IMG/VR virus record: IMGVR_UViG_3300007513_000170
Coordinates: 1 to 27,232 of that record
Reading direction: 5' to 3' (one strand)
DNA from: a virus
DNA: 27,232 nucleotides
Below are positions 16,625 to 23,528 of this stretch, piece after piece; the stretch's first letter is position 1; each line of letters opens with the position of its first letter. The position numbers were made by a program, and so were the translations under genes. The notes beneath the pieces are model-generated. The model made no database searches. It saw nothing but the letters and a program-made list of their open reading frames with translations, and was not told where the DNA came from.

Positions 16625-17885
16625 TTAACCAGGATAGATCCGCTTGCACTGGCTTACTGTTCCTTTCCCTTCTGTCTCTCCATGCCACAGCGAAGTATCG
16701 GAAAGCATCGGAAGCGTGAGAGGACCAGTCATGTAGTGGCTTGTCACGATAGATCTTTTTCTTATCGTCATATTCAGCACGATAGTTCTGTAGTGCATTT
16801 ATCCCTTCTGAGCATCGCTTCTCATCAAACCAGCATCTTGGCAGTATTCGTCTTGCTGCCTCGATACCATCCATTATCTTGATATTCGGAGTTATCCTGA
16901 ACCGAATACCCATTGCTCTTGCTGTTTCTAGCCGAGACTTTCCATTTGTCAACTCCCTAACCTTAATATCATGTGGCGCAAAATGATCTCCAAAAGCAAT
17001 ATTGTGCTTATCACGGAAATCATGAAGGTAGTTAATATAATGCTGGAGACTCTCATTGTTGTTCTCATAGTATGCTACGACTCTTAGTTCTAGTCCTGCT
17101 GGTTGCACCATCCAGATACTTGTAGCATCACTTACTCCTAAGTCCCAAAAGGTATGCACGGGAAGAGCAGGATCTACAGGAACATCTGTAATTCTCTTGT
17201 CTGCTCTAGCCTGTTCTATATATTTGGAATAGTAAGCACCTTGAACGGCAGCACTCCATGAACACTCGTACTCCTGCGCAAACTGCTCTGGAGACAAAGT
17301 GCGCTTCTGGATTGTTAATTCTTCCTCGTCCAGCACGTTAGTCTCGCTGGCTTTGAACATTGCCGCGTACCAATCATCATTCTCTTGCGCCATTTGGTAG
17401 AGATCATAGAAGGCATTGCGCCCCATTGGGGTTCCAATAACTACTACCCAGCCCTTACGATCTGCAAGAGCAGGAGCCAATACTTCCCATATTCTAGGAG
17501 GCATCTGAGCGTATTCGTCTAGGATACAGCCATCAAAGTAGTTGCCACGAAGAGTATCCAGTGAACGATCCACGCCATAGAGGGTGATCCTTGCTCCGTT
17601 AGGGAGATCACATCTTAGTTCTGCTTCGTTGTACTTGACTCCAGGAATAGGAAGCGTGAACTCTTTGACGTAATCCCAAGCAATATCCTTAGCCTGTCTG
17701 AGAAGTGGAGCAAAGTAAGCGTATCTAGGAGCCTTCTTCTTGTTCAGTAATGCTCTTCTGACTAGCTCGTTAATAGCAAGAACTGTCTTACCGAATCGTC
17801 TATGACATACCATCACGTTCCAACGCTTTAACTCTCGATGGATTTCCATCTGTAGAGGGCGTGGATCATAAGGGATGACTATCAT
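16608..17885 (-). CDS. Terminase large subunit (425 aa)
   Basis: DNA packaging motor with ATPase and nuclease domains. Walker A is HRRFGKT (28-34), Walker B is GCILDEYAQM (119-128; Asp123, Glu124), and the coupling motif is VVVIGTPMG (147-155). The RNase H-like nuclease follows: FWDLGVSDATSIW (Asp248) and SSHASDAFRYF (Asp393). Length is normal for a compact phage terminase. The ATG overlaps the stop of the small-subunit candidate (ATGA). All key residues are present, so it should be active. Confidence 0.95.
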   Translation of the reverse strand: MIVIPYDPRPLQMEIHRELKRWNVMVCHRRFGKTVLAINELVRRALLNKKKAPRYAYFAPLLRQAKDIAWDYVKEFTLPIPGVKYNEAELRCDLPNGARITLYGVDRSLDTLRGNYFDGCILDEYAQMPPRIWEVLAPALADRKGWVVVIGTPMGRNAFYDLYQMAQENDDWYAAMFKASETNVLDEEELTIQKRTLSPEQFAQEYECSWSAAVQGAYYSKYIEQARADKRITDVPVDPALPVHTFWDLGVSDATSIWMVQPAGLELRVVAYYENNNESLQHYINYLHDFRDKHNIAFGDHFAPHDIKVRELTNGKSRLETARAMGIRFRITPNIKIMDGIEAARRILPRCWFDEKRCSEGINALQNYRAEYDDKKKIYRDKPLHDWSSHASDAFRYFAVAWRDRRERNSKPVQADLSWLNGRAA

Positions 17886-18178
17886 TCTTCGGTTACTGCT
17901 AACTCACCAGCCCAAGTGACCTCGATTGGACCACCTGCATCTCCCGTCATCTCAACCGCCTTACGTTTTGGAGCAACGTACTGAGCAAGTTCTTTATACA
18001 TCTGACCAGCAAGAGTGCGATCACCTTCGTCTAATGCCTCCTGTGCTATTTGAGCCATACCCTCAAGAGGGTTGCAGCCCATCTTGTCTAGCATTGCTTG
18101 GACATCTTGTGACTTCTTGTTAGGCGTACCCTTCTGCCTACCGCCCCTGCGCTCACCTGGTTTTGATCCTCTAGGCAT
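17882..18178 (-). CDS. Probable terminase small subunit (98 aa)
   Basis: Candidate DNA-recognition subunit of the packaging enzyme. It opens with the basic segment GSKPGERRGGRQKGTPNKK, common at the N-terminus of small-terminase-like phage proteins. A helical region with Cys/Leu follows (AMLDKMGCNPLEGMAQIAQEALDEGDRTLAGQMYKELAQYVAPKRKAVE), typical of that group. It directly precedes and is coupled to the large subunit. I placed the start on the ATG at 18178 (AAGGG five bases upstream) rather than the adjacent GTG at 18181. No full HTH is obvious, so the role rests mainly on context. Confidence 0.72.
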   Translation of the reverse strand: MPRGSKPGERRGGRQKGTPNKKSQDVQAMLDKMGCNPLEGMAQIAQEALDEGDRTLAGQMYKELAQYVAPKRKAVEMTGDAGGPIEVTWAGELAVTEE

Positions 18179-18329
18179 CACTACCCTTCACTACCTTAGC
18201 AACTCGCTTCTTACGAGTCTGTTTCTTTTTGATGGGCAACCAAGGTACAGGCATGATACCTGCCATACGCTCTGTTCTTTCAATGCGATTGCGTATCTCT
18301 TTAACTACTTCCTCAATGTTTTCAATCAT
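18171..18329 (-). CDS. Small basic protein upstream of terminase (52 aa)
   Basis: Short gene supported by tight coupling. Its ATG overlaps the TGA of the upstream HTH gene (ATGA) and its TAG overlaps the start of the terminase small subunit by eight bases. The product begins with an acidic-basic helix (MIENIEEVVKEIRNRIERTE) and ends in a strongly basic tail (KKKQTRKKRVAKVVKG). I recognise no family. The Lys/Arg tail suggests nucleic-acid contact. It fills what would otherwise be a gap in a gapless operon. Confidence 0.6.
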   Translation of the reverse strand: MIENIEEVVKEIRNRIERTERMAGIMPVPWLPIKKKQTRKKRVAKVVKGSDA

Positions 18330-18529
18330 TTAAGACCCCAACAACATCTTTTCTTGTTGCGTTTAGCTGATTCTGAGTTAGTCATGATTCTGTTCGTTAG
18401 TGCCTCGACTAATGATATTCCTCGGCTTAGTCTGGAATATACAGTGGAGGGATGAATGCCTAACTGATTCGCTATGTCAGTTACGTTCTTGTACTCGTAC
18501 CTCTCCCCTGCTATCTCTATCTCTTCCAT
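18326..18529 (-). CDS. Small HTH DNA-binding protein (67 aa), paralogue of the gene at 26726
   Basis: Predicted DNA-binding regulator. Residues 16-44 (VTDIANQLGIHPSTVYSRL, then SRGISLVEAL) form a helix-turn-helix of the type found in many small phage proteins. The C-terminus carries MTNSESAKRNKKRCCWGLK. The same order (RG-SL-EALT, then M--SE-AK, then WG--K) appears in the rightward gene at 26726-26926, so the two are likely paralogues. It is coupled to the 52-aa gene and so may act on late packaging genes; the target site is not known. Confidence 0.7.
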   Translation of the reverse strand: MEEIEIAGERYEYKNVTDIANQLGIHPSTVYSRLSRGISLVEALTNRIMTNSESAKRNKKRCCWGLK

Positions 18530-18555
18530 GTAACATTCCCCAAGATATAGCCATT

Positions 18556-18909
18556 TTATAACTGCTTGATTTTAATGTCAACAAAGCCAGGCTTTACAAT
18601 TATTCCTCGCTTGATTGTTAGGTGGTCGATCTGTCTATCATCATCCCATACACCAGCATGAGTGAGGGCATCAAGAGTCGCCTTGGTGTAGTTGTCCAGA
18701 TCTCTCTTTCTTTTGTCTGGAGGATATAGGGTTATCTCTACCTTGAGCTTGCAGTAATAGGTTTTGTAGTCGTAATCAAACATCTTGTCCTCTACTGCTG
18801 CCCTGTACTCCCTGCCTTTCTTGGAGATGATCTGTGTACAGATATTGCCACGCTTGAAGGCTCTCCAGTAGCCATTCACTGAGGGAGGAAAGGGTAATCT
18901 AATGTCCAT
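18556..18909 (-). CDS. rusA: RusA-family Holliday junction resolvase (117 aa)
   Basis: Cuts four-way junctions that arise in phage recombination and would block packaging. RusA hallmarks: FPPSVNGYWR near the N-terminus, YPPDKRKRDLDNYTKATLDAL, then AGVWDDDRQIDHL. The catalytic positions known in E. coli RusA (Asp70, Asp72, Lys76, Asp91) occur here at the same residue numbers. Length (E. coli 120 aa) matches. A ribosome site (GGAGAAG) precedes the ATG. It sits between the methyltransferase and the packaging genes, a sensible place for a debranching enzyme. Confidence 0.93.
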   Translation of the reverse strand: MDIRLPFPPSVNGYWRAFKRGNICTQIISKKGREYRAAVEDKMFDYDYKTYYCKLKVEITLYPPDKRKRDLDNYTKATLDALTHAGVWDDDRQIDHLTIKRGIIVKPGFVDIKIKQL

Positions 18910-18948
18910 GAATCTTCTCCGAGAATTGGATTAGTAAGTGTTTTGGAA

Positions 18949-20274
18949 TCAAGATTGAAGTTCAATCCTCTCTCCTATCCATTTCATTACTGGAACTGCC
19001 ATGCTGTTGCCTAACGCTTTGTATCGTGGCGAATTAGGACAGCTCTCTTCTGGCTTTCCTCGAAACGGAATCCTTGTGTAGTTATCTGGAAAGCCTTGTA
19101 ATCTTTCACACTCAATTGGAGTTAGCCTTCTTACTTGCATTTTTTGTGCAATACCTATCCCACCTTGATTTTTTGACGGGCATGGAGTTGTCGTATCCAA
19201 ACACCTTGCAGTCTCAACTTCTCTACACCCTGAATAGGGGTTAGATGATTTCATTGAATTTGAAGAGAGAGCGTCAAAACTAAACGCTACAACATGTTTA
19301 TCTCCTGCCGTTAGTGTTGGAGCAGGATCACCTGCCTTACCAATGCCTAAGCCATTACCAGAACCCTTGCCTGTTATGCCTTTGTGTCTGGTTGCCTTGT
19401 CTTGAATAGGATAAACAACGCTTGGAGGAACAATGCCTCCACCCCCGTTTGCTCTTAATGCTCCGCATACTTCTTCACCGATCTTTGGAGTTACATCAGC
19501 AATTACGCTATAGCAAATATCAGTAACATCCTTGTAATCTCTTGCCTTGATTGCAGATACAGTTCCATCTTCTATGTAATCTCCGAATCCCCGCATCCTT
19601 GCAGCAACGCCCCCTTCAACATTGGAGGCAAGATCTTCTCCCTCCTTTCTGCTCGGTTCAGAATTCCTCTGCAAGCCTTCTCGCTCAAGAAGTATCGGGG
19701 ATCTATCTCCCCACTCTCCAAAATCTGCGAGAGCAAAGATCCTTCTGCGTCTTTGTGGAACTCCGAACCACTGTGCGTCCAGCACACGCCATTCGAGGAA
19801 CCCGTCCTCTCCGATAGCAACTCCGGTATTCTTCCATCCTCCGGTCGGAACGCCCAATTTGCACCCTGCCATTTCTCCAACCACGACAGCAAAATCTCTT
19901 CCTTCGTTTGATGAGAAGGCTCCTGGTACGTTCTCCCATAATGCGAATCTGCATCCGCAGTGTTCTCTTGCCCATCGAATAATCCGCATTGCATCGTTAA
20001 AAAGTCCTGATCGTTCACCATCTAACCCCTTTCTCTTTCCTGCTACTGATAAATCCTGACATGGAGACCCAAAGACAACTAGATCAATTTGACCTAGATT
20101 CTTCACATCTTTCTCTGTGATCTTTGTTACATCCCCCAGATTGGGAATGTCTGGATAATGATGTTGAAGTACCGCTGATGGAAACTGATCGAACTCGCAA
20201 TAAGCCACCGCCTCCCAATCCTTCCACGCCACTGAACATGCCTCGATTCCTGAGAACAAAGATAGATACCTCAC
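18949..20274 (-). CDS. DNA (cytosine-5) methyltransferase, orphan (441 aa)
   Basis: Transfers methyl from S-adenosylmethionine to cytosine C5. Motif I LSLFSGIEACSVAW (4-17), motif IV with catalytic Cys72 in GSPCQDLSVAGKRKGL, motif VI ALWENVPGAFS (Glu114), motif VIII QWFGVPQRRRRIF (168-180), motif IX LTPIECERLQGFPDNYT and motif X KALGNSMAVPV. The target-recognition region (about 185-380) is long and holds repeated phage-type blocks (SAIKARDYKD, CGALRANGGGG, PTLTAGDKHVVAF, ETARCLDTTTPC), as in multispecific phage enzymes. Start is a GTG overlapping the upstream TGA. No restriction partner is nearby, so an anti-restriction role is likely. Confidence 0.93.
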   Translation of the reverse strand: MRYLSLFSGIEACSVAWKDWEAVAYCEFDQFPSAVLQHHYPDIPNLGDVTKITEKDVKNLGQIDLVVFGSPCQDLSVAGKRKGLDGERSGLFNDAMRIIRWAREHCGCRFALWENVPGAFSSNEGRDFAVVVGEMAGCKLGVPTGGWKNTGVAIGEDGFLEWRVLDAQWFGVPQRRRRIFALADFGEWGDRSPILLEREGLQRNSEPSRKEGEDLASNVEGGVAARMRGFGDYIEDGTVSAIKARDYKDVTDICYSVIADVTPKIGEEVCGALRANGGGGIVPPSVVYPIQDKATRHKGITGKGSGNGLGIGKAGDPAPTLTAGDKHVVAFSFDALSSNSMKSSNPYSGCREVETARCLDTTTPCPSKNQGGIGIAQKMQVRRLTPIECERLQGFPDNYTRIPFRGKPEESCPNSPRYKALGNSMAVPVMKWIGERIELQS

Positions 20275-20540
20275 TCCTCCAACCTCTCATTTACCCAATC
20301 AAGCATTGCCTCTTGAGTGGAGTATCTAAGTTCCCATGTTTTCTTGCCGATGGTATGGATACCTTCTGGACCTGTATGGTGATCACAGCAGAGAGGGATT
20401 GTGAATTCATCCCCTGCCTTCTGCCCTATCCCCCTGTACTTGTGACCTGTGAGGTGATGTATCTGTGCTGGCTTCCTGCATATACAACACCCCATGTCTG
20501 CGAGAGCATTGAATCTCTCTTTTCTTTCTTTGTAATTCAT
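20271..20540 (-). CDS. Ref-like HNH nuclease (89 aa)
   Basis: Probable zinc-containing HNH nuclease related to the RecA-dependent nuclease Ref of phage P1. Visible: MGCCICRKPAQIHHLTG (16-32; zinc Cys18/Cys21 and IHH active-site strand), GDEFTIPLCCDHHTGPEGIH (43-62; Cys51, His54/His55), then GKKTWELRYSTQEAMLDWV. I started at the ATG at 20540 because GAGG lies six bases upstream; a GTG four codons earlier is possible. Coupled to the methyltransferase (GTGA overlap). P1 Ref is longer; this is the nuclease core only. Likely acts in DNA repair or recombination. Confidence 0.8.
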   Translation of the reverse strand: MNYKERKERFNALADMGCCICRKPAQIHHLTGHKYRGIGQKAGDEFTIPLCCDHHTGPEGIHTIGKKTWELRYSTQEAMLDWVNERLEE

Positions 20541-20606
20541 TCTCACCCTCACTGGTGTACTCTTCTCTTCTCTTCTCTGGTATACGATTCTGTAACGCTG
20601 ACTCCG

Positions 20607-20909
20607 TTACATTTGCGTTACGCCCAAAAAGTGTTCCACTCCTTTGCTGTAATACCATTTGCCTTTTCCTATTTTTCGCCACTTCCTGGATTTTGGTGAA
20701 TAAATATATTTCCCTTCCACGCATAATCCTTGCTGGCAATCCTCAACCACTATCCCCCTTTTCTCAAACAACGATCTATCTTCCACGACTCTTTTATCCC
20801 TCTGATAAACCTCAATTCGCCTAACACATGATTGATCCTTGTAATACTCTTTGCATCCTTCATCACACTGACCATGCTCGACCTCGTAATAACATCGGAA
20901 CTCACGCAA
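20607..20909 (-). CDS. Cysteine-rich small protein (100 aa), TTG start
   Basis: Unknown function. The TTG start lies nine bases after a clear GGAGG located in the end of the DUF1367 gene, whose stop it overlaps by eight bases. Cysteines at 6, 15, 19 and 28 (C-x8-C-x3-C-x8-C) and a later C-x4-C pair (about 57-62) suggest a zinc site. The C-terminal half is basic and aromatic (KYIYSPKSRKWRKIGKGKWYYSKG), compatible with nucleic-acid binding. A competing 110-codon frame overlapping it lacks domain-like character and a ribosome site. Confidence 0.6.
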   Translation of the reverse strand: MREFRCYYEVEHGQCDEGCKEYYKDQSCVRRIEVYQRDKRVVEDRSLFEKRGIVVEDCQQGLCVEGKYIYSPKSRKWRKIGKGKWYYSKGVEHFLGVTQM

Positions 20910-21369
20910 AACTCATTACCTCCAAAATAGTTCTATCAAGCTCCTCATGCGTATAGGTTGTGAGTATCTTCTGGATAATTACATCAATGGTATTTGAATA
21001 CAACTCCTCAAAGTCCTCCTCCTTCATTTTGCTGAACGAGACGGACTTGGCTTCTACCCTTACAGATCCATCGACACGATATGTCGCATCGTAAAAGCCC
21101 GACAAGATTGCTAGATCTTTACGAAATCTGTTAAAGGATTTCTTGGGAGTTACCCCTTTCCATTTGGGATCTTGTAAGTTCAGTGGTTCCCAATGCGAGA
21201 AAGCAAAGTTTAACAATGCAAAATACTTCCTGTGAAACCTCGCATTACGCTTATTCTTGAAGTCTGCGTGTATGGTCTTGCCTGTCTTGAGCTTTGAGAT
21301 GAAGTCTCTGGACTGCTCATTATCGGGAACCAGTACGCCTTCCGTTACTTTCGTTAGTGATATTTCCAT
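20902..21369 (-). CDS. DUF1367-family phage protein (155 aa)
   Basis: Conserved phage protein of unknown function, often encoded beside RusA and other recombination genes. The family signature is KNKRNARFHRKYFALLNFAFSHWEP (about 38-62), with KSFNRFRKDLAILSGFYDATYRVDGSVRVEAKSVSFSKM in the middle. The start ATG has GGAG seven bases upstream. Neighbours (DnaB-like ATPase before, Ref and RusA after) point to a role in replication or recombination. Length is typical for the family. Confidence 0.85.
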   Translation of the reverse strand: MEISLTKVTEGVLVPDNEQSRDFISKLKTGKTIHADFKNKRNARFHRKYFALLNFAFSHWEPLNLQDPKWKGVTPKKSFNRFRKDLAILSGFYDATYRVDGSVRVEAKSVSFSKMKEEDFEELYSNTIDVIIQKILTTYTHEELDRTILEVMSFA

Positions 21370-21481
21370 CTATCATCTCCAATCTAACATTCTTGATGAA
21401 CCCCTTTGGAGCATCCAAAAGGAACTTGGTTAATACAGGATCATTAGCCTTGATCCATTTCCATACTTCTTGCTTAGTCAT
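21320..21481 (-). CDS. Possible small coupled gene after the helicase (53 aa)
   Basis: An ATG overlapping the helicase stop (ATGA) opens a 53-codon frame, MTKQEVWKWIKANDPVLTKF, continuing LLDAPKGFIKNVRLEM. It fills the 108-base gap before the DUF1367 gene but overlaps that gene's first 50 bases, which is long for this genome. No family recognised. The composition is normal and the helical start is plausible, so I list it with moderate confidence; it may instead be translational spacing. Confidence 0.45.
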   Translation of the reverse strand: MTKQEVWKWIKANDPVLTKFLLDAPKGFIKNVRLEMIDGNITNESNGRRTGSR

Positions 21482-22347
21482 TTGATCCTCATTGTTTTGT
21501 TGGGTGAATCAGTCCACTGCATTGATCTCTCATCCCACCAGAATCCGAATGTTCCCTCCCATTCTCCATGCCTTTGTTTGGCTATCTCCAGAAAACAGGA
21601 TGGATCTTTAGGATCACGCAACTCTTCTGGCTTCTTCCGAGAAACCAAGATCACGTTATCCGCAAGATCTGTTATCTCGCCAGCACCCTTCACATCGTAC
21701 TTTGTAATCCTTGAGGCGTTACGATCTGGCTTCCTGACGTGATGCACCAGATGAACATGAACCTTATGCTCCTTTGCTGCCCAACCAATAGCATCAACAA
21801 AGTTCTTTTGTCCGTTAAAGTCATCAGTTCCCTTAACGCATTTCATTAAGGAATCAATGAAGAAGTGGGTAACGCCATGCTCTTCTGCTCCCCAATGAAT
21901 CATTGCAAGGATCGACTCTGGATCACTCGTTCCCACTTGATCGTAAAGCCAGATACCATCCTCAATGAACTTGCCATAATCCCTAAAGGCTTTATCCGTT
22001 GGGGAATCTGTACCGATATACTGCCTACCCATTCGGGCAACAGTTGATTCTGCTGGCATCTCCAAGGAGGCAATCAATACTCTGCGCTGACTTGCTAGCC
22101 ATAAAGCCTGCATACCAGTGACCATTGATTTTCCAGATCCGTTAGTACCTGCCCAGATTGTGACCTCACCTGGACGAAACCGGAACTTCTCTTGAGTCTT
22201 TGTCCAAGGCATAGAATCTCCAAAGGTTTTTGTGCCGTGGCGTAACCTCTCTAAAGCATCCGTTAGGTAATCGGTAGCAGGACAGACCCATTGAGACTCC
22301 TGCCTTGCCCTAAAGGTTCTGAATTCCTCAGACTGAATGATTCTCAT
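21478..22347 (-). CDS. DnaB-like replicative helicase / RecA-fold ATPase (289 aa)
   Basis: Predicted replicative helicase motor, or loader ATPase, with only the RecA-like core. Walker A GTNGSGKS (67-74), SLEMP (94-98, the DnaB-type SLEM motif), Walker B HFFIDSLMK (Asp165), VHLVHHVRKP (about 198-207), GEITDLADNVILVSRK and the C-terminal AKQRHGEWEGTFGFWWD. No N-terminal primase or DnaB helical domain, so it is shorter than T7 gp4 or DnaB. I chose the second ATG (22347): it overlaps the upstream stop as ATGA with GAGGAG eight bases away; an ATG two codons earlier sits too near that site. Confidence 0.85.
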   Translation of the reverse strand: MRIIQSEEFRTFRARQESQWVCPATDYLTDALERLRHGTKTFGDSMPWTKTQEKFRFRPGEVTIWAGTNGSGKSMVTGMQALWLASQRRVLIASLEMPAESTVARMGRQYIGTDSPTDKAFRDYGKFIEDGIWLYDQVGTSDPESILAMIHWGAEEHGVTHFFIDSLMKCVKGTDDFNGQKNFVDAIGWAAKEHKVHVHLVHHVRKPDRNASRITKYDVKGAGEITDLADNVILVSRKKPEELRDPKDPSCFLEIAKQRHGEWEGTFGFWWDERSMQWTDSPNKTMRIK

Positions 22348-22883
22348 ATCCATTTCTCCTCTTGTTGCTTCTTCTTAGTCTCCCATGTTCTCACACAAGC
22401 CTTCCAGTTTTTGATCTTCGCCTTACCCCTCATCCAACCATTAGCTTCGTAATGATCCATGAACTTCTGAGCATCAACATCATTACTTCTTTCACGACAA
22501 TAATCCTCAATTTCCTTAACGGTTGGGGGAGTGAAACGACCCTTCTTCTCTCCTCTTCTCTCCTCTCCTCTAGGTACGGACTTTTCATTTCTCTGTACGG
22601 TATCGTACGAATCCGTACGAATGATAAATCCTGCCTTTACCAAGGTCTCCATCTTCAACTTTTTTGCCCCAATCTTACGAGCAATAAAGGCATCTGATCC
22701 CTCTATTCTTCCCTTATTTTTGGACGCAAATAGCCACAACTTTATGAGATAGAGTTGGTTCTGTTCTGTTAGTTCTTCGAAATGATAATCATCTATCAAG
22801 CAATTATGGAGCTTGATCCAATGAACAGGACGATCATCTTTGTACTGCTGAAACTTATCCCAATTCTTGATTTGATACTTCAT
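22344..22883 (-). CDS. Winged-helix replication initiator (phage O / DnaD-like, 179 aa)
   Basis: Predicted initiator that binds the origin and recruits helicase. Residues 1-95 (YQIKNWDKFQQYKDDRP, WIKLHNCLIDDYHFEELTEQ, YLIKLWLFASKNKGRIE, IARKIGAKKLKMETLVKAGFI) are the N-terminal domain typical of phage replisome organisers. A charged linker (about 96-118) follows, then a DnaD-type C-terminal region (PPTVKEIEDYCRERSNDVDA, FMDHYEANGWMRG, IKNWKACVRTWE). The linker DNA holds phased GTAC repeats and a polypurine run on the coding strand, as in lambda O. It overlaps the primase fragment by 29 bases and the helicase by ATGA. Confidence 0.8.
   Translation of the reverse strand: MKYQIKNWDKFQQYKDDRPVHWIKLHNCLIDDYHFEELTEQNQLYLIKLWLFASKNKGRIEGSDAFIARKIGAKKLKMETLVKAGFIIRTDSYDTVQRNEKSVPRGEERRGEKKGRFTPPTVKEIEDYCRERSNDVDAQKFMDHYEANGWMRGKAKIKNWKACVRTWETKKKQQEEKWI
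22540..22622. other. Candidate replication origin inside the initiator gene
   Basis: Four GTAC-centred units (cores at 22574, 22595, 22605 and 22615) are spaced 21, 10 and 10 bases apart, that is, in helical phase. Read on the minus strand the first three are tandem 10-mers: ATTCGTACGG, ATTCGTACGA, TACCGTACAG. Beside them 22540-22571 is an unbroken 32-base pyrimidine tract. The cluster lies in the linker part of the initiator gene, the place of the iterons in lambda O. Inference from pattern and position only. Confidence 0.5.
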
Positions 22884-23295
22884 CAGCTCCCCTTTCTTGT
22901 ATCCTAACGAACGCCTCCGCTTCCCTTCTAAGATCCTCCCTAGAGAGTTTCTTTCCCTTCTTGCGATCTGATTCTGCGATCTTAATGACTAGCTTTTCAT
23001 GAGATACCTCCTCTTCTCTCCTCTTTCTTCTGGCTATCTCTGCTCTTGCGAAAGCGAATGGATGAAAGTTCTCCTTGTCGATCTCTGGCATGAGATCCTT
23101 TAACTCCAAACCCACAGAGTGAACGATGTCTAGTGCTGTACATCCTGCGAAACAATGTAAAAGAATCCTCCCATCATCCTCTAATCTAATGGCTAAGGAT
23201 GGATCTGAGTCATCGTGTGACGGACAACAAGCCATCCACTTGTTACCCCCTGACTTCTTAACCTTTTGTAACGAACTCAGTATGTTCTCGATCAC
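22855..23295 (-). CDS. Primase-type zinc-finger protein without catalytic domain (146 aa)
   Basis: Resembles the zinc-binding N-terminal domain of DnaG and T7 gp4: KVKKSGGNKWMACCPSHDDSDPSLAIR (11-37) and GRILLHCFAGCTALDIV (42-58), with Cys24, His27, Cys48 and Cys52 as zinc ligands. The rest (about 80-146) is a charged helix rich in Arg/Lys/Glu; no TOPRIM signature is present. I start at the GTG at 23295, where GAGGAG lies seven bases upstream. The longer frame reaching to 23439 would lie almost wholly inside the RHH gene and codes for atypical sequence. Coupled to the initiator gene. Confidence 0.78.
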   Translation of the reverse strand: MIENILSSLQKVKKSGGNKWMACCPSHDDSDPSLAIRLEDDGRILLHCFAGCTALDIVHSVGLELKDLMPEIDKENFHPFAFARAEIARRKRREEEVSHEKLVIKIAESDRKKGKKLSREDLRREAEAFVRIQERGADEVSNQELG

Positions 23296-23452
23296 AATCA
23301 CACTCCTCCTTGTGCTGCTTAACTGCTTGTTCCAGGATATAAATAACCTGACTGGACCTACTTCTACGCTCCTGTTTGGCGATTGCTTCCAGAGCCTTCC
23401 ACAAATCATCGGCAATGCGGAAGTGCTTAACCGTCCCATTCTCTTCTGACAT
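23258..23452 (-). CDS. Ribbon-helix-helix transcription regulator (64 aa)
   Basis: Arc/MetJ-type dimeric DNA-binding protein. VKHFRIADDLWKALEAIAKQERRSRSSQVIYILEQAVKQHKE (8-49) gives the beta strand, helix, turn (RRSRSSQ) and second helix. The C-terminal tail is acidic with Cys-Asp-Cys. AAGGAG lies six bases before the ATG. It is the first leftward gene, about 30 bases from the promoter with an inverted repeat, so autorepression and control of the divergent rightward promoter are likely. It overlaps the primase fragment by 38 bases in another frame. Confidence 0.85.
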   Translation of the reverse strand: MSEENGTVKHFRIADDLWKALEAIAKQERRSRSSQVIYILEQAVKQHKEECDCDREHTEFVTKG

Positions 23453-23477
23453 CTTGCTCTCCTTTTTCTAAAGAGAC

Positions 23478-23502
23478 TCTATCATAATGCCTATTATATA
23501 GA
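23478..23502. promoter_or_regulatory. Inverted repeat over the leftward -10 region, candidate operator
   Basis: TCTAT-C-ATAAT, a GCCT centre, then ATTATATAGA: two 10-base arms that pair completely except for one extra C. It spans the leftward promoter spacer and its -10 box. An RHH dimer pair on this site would block the leftward promoter. The symmetry is visible; the binding protein is inferred. Confidence 0.55.
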
Positions 23503-23509
23503 GGTGCAA
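23481..23509 (-). promoter_or_regulatory. Leftward promoter for the RHH and replication genes
   Basis: On the minus strand TTGCAC (23509-23504), a 17-base spacer and TATGAT (23486-23481), with the RHH start codon about 30 bases beyond. A perfect TATAAT (23498-23493) also exists in the same stretch but has no good -35. The weak -35 fits a regulated promoter. Confidence 0.6.
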
Positions 23510-23528
23510 CAGATTTAATCTTTTTTTG

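Noticed and set aside
20560-20578. Second pure pyrimidine run (19 bases, TCTTC repeats)
   Set aside because: No iterons or palindromes next to it; it lies in the leader before the Ref-like gene and reads as a purine-rich leader on the coding strand.
20407-20739. 110-codon leftward frame
   Set aside because: It overlaps the Ref-like gene and the better-supported Cys-rich gene, has no ribosome site, and its composition is unlike a folded domain.
23296-23439. N-terminal extension of the primase zinc-finger frame to an ATG at 23439
   Set aside because: It lies within the RHH gene in another frame, gives atypical sequence, and lacks a ribosome site, while a GTG at 23295 has GAGGAG at good spacing.
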